Both the position numbers and the translations under genes were made by a program. From the NCBI GenBank assembly GCA_002451015.1, contig DKBB01000245.1, positions 40,375 to 58,667 of the forward strand: DNA of 18,293 bases. The letters are read 5' to 3'. The notes beneath the pieces were generated by a model. It was not told where the DNA came from. It was given only the letters and a program-made list of their open reading frames with translations, and did not search any database. Below are positions 7,557 through 13,046 of the stretch, in pieces (the stretch's first letter is position 1; every line of letters starts with the position of its first letter). Source of the DNA: Acidobacteria bacterium UBA6911. GTDB taxonomy: Bacteria; Acidobacteriota; UBA6911.

Positions 7557-7910
7557 TGATTGCAGAATCTATATATTCTCCGGACAGTGTCCTGCTGCCA
7601 ACATCAGGAAACAGGATTTTACACCATCGCCTGATATCTCACCAGCTTTCTGCTGTTTTGACGGATGCATGCGTCGGCAACATGATGTTGCAAAACACCC
7701 AAAGAAATGCAGGCTGCAGGAGATTTGAGGATATATAATACCGCATCTTTCTTGTTCATGCGGGGAGTTAAAGTCGTACCGGTTGAATTTAGCGTCTGAT
7801 TTTAAGTATTTCTCAGTTTTGTGTTATTGATACCCTTGGCGGTTTCAGGCATTGTCTGCCGGGAGACGGCTTTAAACAGTATTCGAATTGGTTGACAAGA
7901 GGAATGTTAA

Positions 7911-8483
7911 ATGAAACGAATCTGCGTCTTTTGCGGATCGAGTCCGGGAGCGGACGCCTGCTATACGGACGGGGCAGAACAGCTTGGACGTGCGATAGTT
8001 GCAACTCGTTGCGCCCTGGTTTATGGAGGCGCCCGCGTCGGGTTGATGGGCCGTGTCGCCGATGCGGTTTTGGAGGCCGGGGGCGAGGTTATTGGAGTGA
8101 TTCCGAGATCATTTGCCCGTCTGGTAGCACACCGGGGATTAACAAAATTGCATATCGTCGATTCGATGCACGAGAGAAAAACCATGATGTTCGACTTCTC
8201 GGATGCCTTTGTAGCCCTGCCGGGAGGATTTGGAACGATGGAGGAGGTCCTGGAGGTGTTGACCTGGGCGCAGCTTGGTTTTCATAAAAAACCGTGCGGT
8301 CTGATCAACGTGGACGGGTATTTCGATTCGTTTTTAATGTTTCTGGATCATGCGGTTTCCGAGGGGTTCATCAAGCGCGAACATCTGGATATGCTGTTCG
8401 TTACGGACAACCCGAAGGATATACTGGTGCTAATGGAAACATACAGCGCACCGGAGGTTGGGAAATGGATGAATCCTCTTTAA
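7911..8483 (+). CDS. LOG-family nucleoside 5'-monophosphate phosphoribohydrolase
   Basis: A 190-residue Rossmann-fold protein of the LOG/TIGR00730 family (often mislabelled lysine decarboxylase). Family members cleave the N-glycosidic bond of cytokinin or purine nucleoside monophosphates, releasing free base and ribose 5-phosphate. It opens MKRICVFCGSSPG (nucleotide-binding strand), has VYGGARVGLMG at 37-47, MHERK at 86-90, and the hallmark PGGFGTMEE at 104-112, with Arg89 and Glu111 or Glu112 as the expected catalytic residues. The ATG at 7911 follows GAGGA 7 bases upstream. It precedes mfnF by about 125 bases on the same strand. A link to cofactor synthesis is only positional. The physiological substrate in bacteria is often unclear. 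Confidence 0.88.
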   Translation: MKRICVFCGSSPGADACYTDGAEQLGRAIVATRCALVYGGARVGLMGRVADAVLEAGGEVIGVIPRSFARLVAHRGLTKLHIVDSMHERKTMMFDFSDAFVALPGGFGTMEEVLEVLTWAQLGFHKKPCGLINVDGYFDSFLMFLDHAVSEGFIKREHLDMLFVTDNPKDILVLMETYSAPEVGKWMNPL

Positions 8484-8609
8484 ATTTATAGGCGATGGCG
8501 GTGAGAACCCGAAAGGTTATGCGGGTGCAGATAGCATTTATGTCCGGCAATTTCCCGTTAAAAAAAGGAACCGGAATGAATGTTCAAAAGAATGAATTTA
8601 GGAAATGCA

Positions 8610-9656
8610 ATGGCGGGCTTAGTGGGGTGGGATATCGGCGGGGTGAATGTAAAGGCCTCCTGGCTGGTCAGGGAACAGGAGCGGATCCGGCAAACGCGAG
8701 TCGTTTCCAGGCCATTTGAAATATGGCGCGACAAGGAACTCCTGCCGGAGGTTCTACGCGCAGCCGTGGGCGATATTGCCGCCGATATGCCGATTCGGGC
8801 AATGGCTGTAACCATGAGCGCCGAACTGTCCGATGTTTTTGCGACCAAGCGCGAGGGCGTCCTTTATGTTCTGGGTTGCGTGCATAACTGTTTTACGGAT
8901 TATGAGATCTATGCCTTGAACCTTTCGGGCGAATTGGTCCCGCTCAAGGAGGCGCTTTCCTCCCCTCTGGAATTCGCTGCCGCGAACTGGGTGGCATCAG
9001 CCCAATGGCTTGCCGGGCGTCATCCCAACTGCCTGCTGGTGGATGTCGGCAGTACAACGACGGACATCCTGCCTGTTTTGGATGGAAGGATCATGGCCAG
9101 CGGAAATACAGATACGGATCGCCTTATTTCCGGAGAGCTGGTTTATACAGGAGCCTTGCGCACCAACCTGGCGGCGATCGTTCAATCCGTTCCCGTCAAC
9201 GATCGGATCTGCAGGGTCGCTTCGGAGTACTTTGCCGTCAGCGGGGATGTACACCTGATCCTGGGGAATCTGAAGCCGGAGGATTATACCTGCACGACGC
9301 CGGACGACCGGCCGCCCTCGATCGATACGGCTAGAAGTCGTCTAGCCCGTCTGGTCTGTGCGGATGGGGAATCGTTACCCGTATCGGAAATTGACGCACT
9401 GGCCCGTTTCATCCATGCCCGACAGGTGCTGCAGATCCGTTCTGGTATGGAGCAGGTGCTTTCCAGGCTACCGGGCCTGTTCGGTTATCCTGTTATTGTG
9501 TTTGGAACCGGAGCATTTCTAGGTAAAGAGGCCGCCGTCGGTCTGGATCTGGATGTTCGGGAGCTGGAGAGAGATCTCGGGGAGGAAAAATCGGCCGCCC
9601 TGCCATGTCTTGCGGTCGCACATCTGCTGGCGGATCGGTTGAAACAGGAGTTTTAA
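8610..9656 (+). CDS. mfnF: MfnF-like protein: furan-tyramine coupling enzyme of methanofuran biosynthesis
   Basis: Homologue of archaeal MfnF and of the 'H4MPT-linked C1 transfer pathway' protein of methylotrophs, a hydantoinase/oxoprolinase-type member of the ASKHA fold. MfnF joins aminomethylfuran diphosphate to gamma-glutamyl-tyramine to form the core of methanofuran. Phosphate motif 1 is GWDIGGVNVK (6-15) and phosphate motif 2 is VDVGSTTTDILP with Asp145, Gly147, Ser148 and Thr149. I choose the ATG at 8610 because AGGA at 8600-8603 is well spaced and the glycine motif then starts immediately; ATG at 8580 in frame is an alternative. Protein of 348 residues. The stop overlaps the start of mfnE by one base (TAATG), so the two are translationally coupled. 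The role in a bacterium is inference by homology; the carrier made may be a methanofuran analogue. Confidence 0.85.
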   Translation: MAGLVGWDIGGVNVKASWLVREQERIRQTRVVSRPFEIWRDKELLPEVLRAAVGDIAADMPIRAMAVTMSAELSDVFATKREGVLYVLGCVHNCFTDYEIYALNLSGELVPLKEALSSPLEFAAANWVASAQWLAGRHPNCLLVDVGSTTTDILPVLDGRIMASGNTDTDRLISGELVYTGALRTNLAAIVQSVPVNDRICRVASEYFAVSGDVHLILGNLKPEDYTCTTPDDRPPSIDTARSRLARLVCADGESLPVSEIDALARFIHARQVLQIRSGMEQVLSRLPGLFGYPVIVFGTGAFLGKEAAVGLDLDVRELERDLGEEKSAALPCLAVAHLLADRLKQEF

Positions 9657-10330
9657 TGCATCTCGATACAGTCGTTAAAGTAGGCGGAAGCCTCTGTTGC
9701 GGCGATGGATTAGCCGAGCTCTGCAGGGAACTCGGCTCTCTGGGAAGGCGGCACCCCGTACTGGTTGTTCCGGGCGGGGGAGAGTTTGCCGATATGGTCC
9801 GGAAATCCTATCGGCAATACGATCTTGGGGAAACCGCCGCGCACTGTATGGCTTTGCTGGCCATGGATCAATACGGGTATCTGTTGAGCCGATTTATCGA
9901 GGGCAGCTCTCTCGAGGCTGAAATGGTATCCGCCCGTCAAACGGCTGAGTCCGGAAGGGTGGCGATTTTCCTGCCTTCCGCAACGGTTATTCGTGCCGAT
10001 CCTCTGCCTCATTCGTGGGAGGTGACTTCCGATACAATTGCAGCGTGGACAGCCTGCCAATTGTCCTGCAGACGGCTTGTTCTTCTTAAGAATGTGGATG
10101 GATTGATCCGGTCCCGGAGTTCCGGCTCTGTTGCCGAGGAAATCATCGATCAGATGACGATCGAACAATTAGCCTGCCACAGCGGGGGCGTGGATGCATA
10201 CCTGGGCCGTTTCCTGAACCGGAAACAGCTGGAGGCCTGGGTGATTCATGGATTGAAACCGGGGCGCATTTCCGAGTTGCTGGATTCGGGGACTACGCTC
10301 GGAACGAAGATAATCCCGTCCTTACTTTAG
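9656..10330 (+). CDS. mfnE: MfnE-like aminomethylfuran phosphate kinase
   Basis: Amino-acid-kinase-fold protein resembling archaeal MfnE, which phosphorylates (5-(aminomethyl)furan-3-yl)methyl phosphate to the diphosphate used by MfnF. Visible motifs: VVKVGGSL (Lys8, Gly10, Gly11) for ATP phosphates, VVPGGGEFADMVRK (37-50), the family-typical HSWEVTSD (119-126) and LLKNVDGL (143-150) with Asp148 near the nucleotide. Length 224 residues, normal for MfnE. The ATG at 9656 overlaps the mfnF stop (TAATG) and follows AGGAG with 5 bases spacing. The last codons interlock with the end of mfnB on the other strand. A related aspartate- or isopentenyl-phosphate-kinase function is possible, but the HSW-SD signature and the neighbours favour MfnE. 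Confidence 0.82.
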   Translation: MHLDTVVKVGGSLCCGDGLAELCRELGSLGRRHPVLVVPGGGEFADMVRKSYRQYDLGETAAHCMALLAMDQYGYLLSRFIEGSSLEAEMVSARQTAESGRVAIFLPSATVIRADPLPHSWEVTSDTIAAWTACQLSCRRLVLLKNVDGLIRSRSSGSVAEEIIDQMTIEQLACHSGGVDAYLGRFLNRKQLEAWVIHGLKPGRISELLDSGTTLGTKIIPSLL

Positions 10331-11055
10331 GAATGCGTGGGTAGGGTGTCGGGATTAAGGGCCGGATTCCGGAGGAGCCGGCGGATGCGTTCCGCTTCCA
10401 GCGGACCGTTGCGTTGATTGTTGCGGCAAACGGCCGTGCGTAATCCTATGATATCCGCTCCCAGATTTCTTGCCAGAGGCAGATCCTTTTCTGTTAAGGC
10501 GCCGGCAATTCCGAACAACATGCCGGCCGTGTGTATTTGGTCAGCCATGGAACGCAGCTGTTTCGGATTAAGGTAGTCCAATAACCTTTGATTGTCTTTG
10601 ATGGCTGTGTCCAGAAGAATTCCCTGGATTCCCGAGATAGCGGCCGCGCGGGGCAAACAGGCAGGATCCAGTGCGCCGCATCGTGCATGGTCTGCATAAC
10701 CGGCGGCTATTACGGAAACAGGATATTCCCGCACCGCCTGCCGTATTTCCTTCAGTAAAACCAGCGCTTCCGATTCGTTGGCAGGCCCATGGAGACCGAC
10801 CTTGATATAGTCCACGCCACAGGAAGCGGCGCCCAGGGCTGCTAGAGCCGCGGTGCCCGGCAGGTTGGGCATGTCACCGATGGCGGCGCTGACGGAAATC
10901 CTGCCGGCACTGATTTTTCTAATCTCCCGGATTACCTGTGGCGGTTGGGCTCCCAGGGATCCTTCCGCAGGATTCTTGATATCCAGGATCGCCGCACCAC
11001 CTGAAATGGCATCCAGCGCTTCCGCGGCCGACAGGACGCTGATCATCAATTTCAT
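10327..11055 (-). CDS. mfnB: MfnB-like (5-formylfuran-3-yl)methyl phosphate synthase
   Basis: Homologue of archaeal MfnB (DUF556), a TIM-barrel enzyme that condenses two glyceraldehyde 3-phosphate molecules into the furan phosphate that starts methanofuran synthesis. With the start at 11055, the Schiff-base Lys falls at residue 27 in AILDIKNPAEGSLGA and a second conserved Lys at 85 in DYIKVGLHG, the same numbers as I recall for the Methanocaldococcus enzyme. A third Lys is at 153 (DTAIKD). This supports the ATG at 11055, which has GGTGGA 6 bases upstream. Upstream in-frame ATGs at 11061 and 11085 are worse: the first abuts the ribosome-binding site, the second lies inside a 26-bp palindrome. 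Length 242 residues. It points towards mfnE and overlaps it by 4 bases. mfnA, mfnC and mfnD are not in the window. Confidence 0.9.
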   Translation of the reverse strand: MKLMISVLSAAEALDAISGGAAILDIKNPAEGSLGAQPPQVIREIRKISAGRISVSAAIGDMPNLPGTAALAALGAASCGVDYIKVGLHGPANESEALVLLKEIRQAVREYPVSVIAAGYADHARCGALDPACLPRAAAISGIQGILLDTAIKDNQRLLDYLNPKQLRSMADQIHTAGMLFGIAGALTEKDLPLARNLGADIIGLRTAVCRNNQRNGPLEAERIRRLLRNPALNPDTLPTHS

Positions 11056-11071
11056 TCGCATTCCACCGCTG

Positions 11072-11097
11072 AACCATATTTTCATGAAAATATGGTT
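11072..11097. promoter_or_regulatory. 26-bp perfect palindrome upstream of mfnB
   Basis: The left half AACCATATTTTCA (11072-11084) is followed directly by its exact inverse (11085-11097), with no spacer. It ends 5 bases before the mfnB ribosome-binding site on the minus strand. In DNA it would be an ideal site for a dimeric regulator; in mfnB mRNA it would form a hairpin close to the ribosome-binding site. The divergent gene at 11234 could share it as an operator. Confidence 0.75.
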
Positions 11098-11233
11098 TAA
11101 TTATCCTCATAAGTTTGTATCAATATGCATAGAATAGCATTTGAGGGATTGAGATTATAAGAATGGGGAACAAAAATAACCTGAAATTTTAGTGCACTGA
11201 TTCGGATAGAAAAGGGAAAGGAGAAATCAGCAC

Positions 11234-11575
11234 ATGGAATATACATTCGATCAGTTAAAGGGAATGACTGTGGCGCAGATGCGCGAAATAGCCTCAGGTC
11301 TTGAACATGAGGCAGTGAAAGGTTACACACAGCTGAATAAGGAACATCTTCTGGAGGCACTGTGCAAGGCTCTCGATGTCGATACGCATACCCGGCATAA
11401 AAGCAAGGTTACCGGAAAAGACAAAACCAAAATCAAGGCTCAGATGAGAACCCTTAAAGTAAAAAGGGATGCAGCGCTTGAAGCTCACGATCATGCGCAG
11501 TTGAAAGCGGTTCGACGGGAGTTGCATGCTCTCAGGAGAACATTACGAAAAGCTGCTGCCGGTGCTGCAAAATAA
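11234..11575 (+). CDS. Small basic protein with a Rho_N/SAP-like N-terminus
   Basis: A 113-residue protein whose function I do not recognise. The first 50 residues (FDQLKGMTVAQMREIASGL, then NKEHLLEALCKAL) look like the helix-extended-helix motif of Rho N-terminal or SAP-type nucleic-acid-binding domains. The rest is highly charged, rich in Lys and Arg and probably helical, with heptad-like spacing (KAQMRTLKVKRDAALEAHDH, then LKAVRRELHALRRTLRK). It has no signal or membrane segment. Together this suggests a small nucleic-acid-binding or nucleoid-like protein, which is inference. The ATG at 11234 follows AAAGGAG 10 bases upstream. It is divergent from mfnB and about 100 bases ahead of mntP on the same strand. 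Confidence 0.7.
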   Translation: MEYTFDQLKGMTVAQMREIASGLEHEAVKGYTQLNKEHLLEALCKALDVDTHTRHKSKVTGKDKTKIKAQMRTLKVKRDAALEAHDHAQLKAVRRELHALRRTLRKAAAGAAK

Positions 11576-11677
11576 TCGGGGAGCGGATTTGGATTTTCTG
11601 AAACGAAATTGCATAATCGAAAGCTGTAACAGAATGAAGCCGGCATATTCCTTTAAGGCGGCTGGAGTCCGGGATAC

Positions 11678-12244
11678 ATGAACTGGGTAAATCTGCTGGC
11701 GCTTGCGGTGGCTCTGGCAATGGATGCATTTGCGGTTGCCGTTATTGCCGGACTTACAATTAAAGCGCTGACAAAAAGACATGTATTCCGCTTGTCATTT
11801 CATTTCGGCTTATTCCAGGGGCTCATGCCGACTATAGGGTGGGCGGCCGGATTTGCGGTGCATAAGTACATCGCTGCGTTTGATCACTGGATCGCCTTTT
11901 TCCTCCTTGCAAGTGTCGGTGGGAAAATGATCTGGGAAGCATTGTTTGATGATAAAGAAATTCTGGACTCTTCAAAGGATCCCACGTCCGGCTGGTCGCT
12001 CGTCATTCTTTCGGTCGCGACAAGTATCGATGCTCTGGCGGTCGGTCTTTCACTGGGGGTGATCGGTTCAGCCATCCTGGTGCCGGTTCTGGTTATCGGG
12101 ATAGTCGCAGCCGGATTCACTGTTTCGGGTATGTTTCTGGGGCGGCAGATAGGACTCCGATGGGGCAAAAGAGTTGAGGTGCTTGGAGGGATCATCCTTA
12201 TCGGTATTGGATGCAGGATTCTTATTGAGCATCTGATGCCGTGA
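11678..12244 (+). CDS. mntP: Manganese efflux pump MntP
   Basis: Inner-membrane exporter that removes excess Mn(II). The 188-residue protein has six hydrophobic segments in two repeats of three, each repeat carrying the family Asp motif: AMDAFAVAV with Asp16 and TSIDALAVG with Asp118. These match the positions of the essential Asp residues in the E. coli protein. The conserved HFGLFQGLMPTIGW follows the second helix and GRQIGLRWGKRVEVLGGIIL the fifth. The ATG at 11678 has GGAG 10 bases upstream. I could not see the usual manganese (yybP-ykoY) riboswitch in the 102-base gap before it. Length and order are normal. Confidence 0.93.
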   Translation: MNWVNLLALAVALAMDAFAVAVIAGLTIKALTKRHVFRLSFHFGLFQGLMPTIGWAAGFAVHKYIAAFDHWIAFFLLASVGGKMIWEALFDDKEILDSSKDPTSGWSLVILSVATSIDALAVGLSLGVIGSAILVPVLVIGIVAAGFTVSGMFLGRQIGLRWGKRVEVLGGIILIGIGCRILIEHLMP

Positions 12245-12501
12245 ATTGAGATTTATAATTAAGGACGGGCTTCCTTCAAGCCAAGGGAAGCTGTTACTGG
12301 CGCTCTGCCTTATAAAGCATCCATTAAAACAAAGGAAGCACCAAAAGGTGGCTAAAAACTTCGTAATAGACCTTCACATTCATTTGATTTCAATATTCAT
12401 GCGTCCCCTGTTCGAACCCAGTCGTCCATAGTGGTACCTCATGGTAAATTCTTTTTTCCCGCTACGCGCATCTGATCGATCCCGGACTTTTTAATAATTG
12501 G

Positions 12502-12552
12502 ATCCATAAGACTGTTTGTCGAAATGGGGACAGGGAAGTATTATTTATGGAT
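12502..12552. repeat. 8-bp inverted repeat bracketing a promoter
   Basis: ATCCATAA at 12502-12509 is matched in inverse by TTATGGAT at 12545-12552, with a further GG/CC pair outside a one-base offset. The 35-base spacer contains exactly the predicted -35 and -10 boxes. Arm centres are 43 bases apart, about four helical turns. Confidence 0.5.
12516..12544 (+). promoter_or_regulatory. Predicted sigma-70-type promoter of the flavin-barrel/phosphotransferase operon
   Basis: TTGTCG (12516-12521) and TATTAT (12539-12544) are separated by exactly 17 bases. The start codon of the first gene lies 46 bases further on. The match to consensus is 4 of 6 and 5 of 6. Confidence 0.5.
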
Positions 12553-12590
12553 TCCATTCGACACATGCTTAAAAATTATTAAAGGACTTC

Positions 12591-13046
12591 ATGAAAAGAA
12601 ATCTAACGAGAATCAGGAACGACCTGAGAAAACTTTTACAGTCCCAGTCGCTGGCAGTGCTTTCCACCCAGGAGGGTGGGCAACCGTATGCGAGCCTGGT
12701 GGCTTTCGCTTCCAGTAATGACCTGACCCGTCTATATTTCGCTACTGTTCGTTCTACGCGCAAGTATGCAAACATTCTGAAGGATTCGAGAGTCGCGGTG
12801 CTCGTCGATAACCGCGCCAACGACTATACCGATTTCCAACGGGCGACGGCAGTGACGGCTACAGGCAGAGCCGAAGAAGTGGCGATGGATCAACAGAACG
12901 ATGTATTGAATCTCTACCTCGCCAAGCATCCCTACCTGAAAAGTTTTGTCCAATCCCCCACTTGCGCTCTTTGCGAAGTCCGCGTCCGGACTTATCTGGT
13001 CGTTACGCGATTTCAGAATGTTGTGGAGGTTCATGTCAGCGAATGA
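12591..13046 (+). CDS. Pyridoxamine 5'-phosphate oxidase-like FMN-binding split-barrel protein
   Basis: A 151-residue protein of the PNPOx-like flavin-binding family. It shows the usual first strands (LQSQSLAVLSTQEGGQPYAS, then LVAFASSND), the phosphate-binding RSTRKYANI segment (about 54-62), the RVAVLVDNR strand and the ATAVTATGRAEEV strand. Members bind FMN or related flavins and act as oxidoreductases or flavin carriers; true PNP oxidase is longer, so vitamin B6 oxidation is not implied. The ATG at 12591 has AAAGGA 4 bases upstream. Its stop codon overlaps the next gene's start by 4 bases (ATGA), so the two proteins are made together. Confidence 0.85.
   Translation: MKRNLTRIRNDLRKLLQSQSLAVLSTQEGGQPYASLVAFASSNDLTRLYFATVRSTRKYANILKDSRVAVLVDNRANDYTDFQRATAVTATGRAEEVAMDQQNDVLNLYLAKHPYLKSFVQSPTCALCEVRVRTYLVVTRFQNVVEVHVSE

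Larger units (their letters stand above)
7418..7910. promoter_or_regulatory. 493-base divergent intergenic region with clustered dyads
   Basis: This separates the leftward isocitrate dehydrogenase gene from the rightward LOG-family gene and must hold both promoters. I see a 12-bp palindrome at 7509-7520, a strong hairpin at 7524-7556, a GCAACA/TGTTGC hairpin at 7677-7691, and a CCGCAT/ATGCGG hairpin at 7741-7763 directly after a TATAAT at 7734-7739 that lacks a convincing -35. A weak pair for the rightward gene is TTGAAT (7783-7788) with TATTTC (7807-7812). No gene is visible. Confidence 0.5.
12245..12590. other. 346-base intergenic region: hairpins and a promoter candidate
   Basis: After mntP come two mutually exclusive stems that share bases: GGCTT/AAGCC (12268-12282) and GCTTCC/GGAAGC (12269-12291). 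Neither is followed by a T-run. A CACC-AAAA-GGTG mini-hairpin follows. A stretch resembling a tRNA T-loop (GTTCGAACCC, 12410-12419) lacks the rest of a tRNA. The right end holds a promoter candidate inside an inverted repeat. No gene is visible. Confidence 0.5.

Noticed and set aside
8484..8609. Possible riboswitch before mfnF (GGCGATGGCGGTGAGAACCC)
   Set aside because: The opening resembles a fluoride riboswitch and GGTGAGAA hints at a cobalamin one, but the closing CGCC stem, the second conserved strands and the B12 box are missing. Only small competing stems (AACC/GGTT and ACCCG/CGGGT) remain.
11576..11677. Manganese (yybP-ykoY) riboswitch before mntP
   Set aside because: Only a GGGGAG-like stretch is present in a 102-base gap; the paired conserved loops of the family are not seen.
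12401..12430. tRNA-like T-loop GTTCGAACCC followed by a CCA
   Set aside because: The flanking T-stem does not pair and there is no D arm, anticodon arm or acceptor stem upstream. It may be chance, since GTTCGAAC is itself a palindrome.
12519..12535. REP-like motif AAATGGGGACAGG
   Set aside because: It resembles repeats linked to REP-associated transposases in Desulfobacterota, but only one partial copy is present and it forms the spacer of a good promoter.
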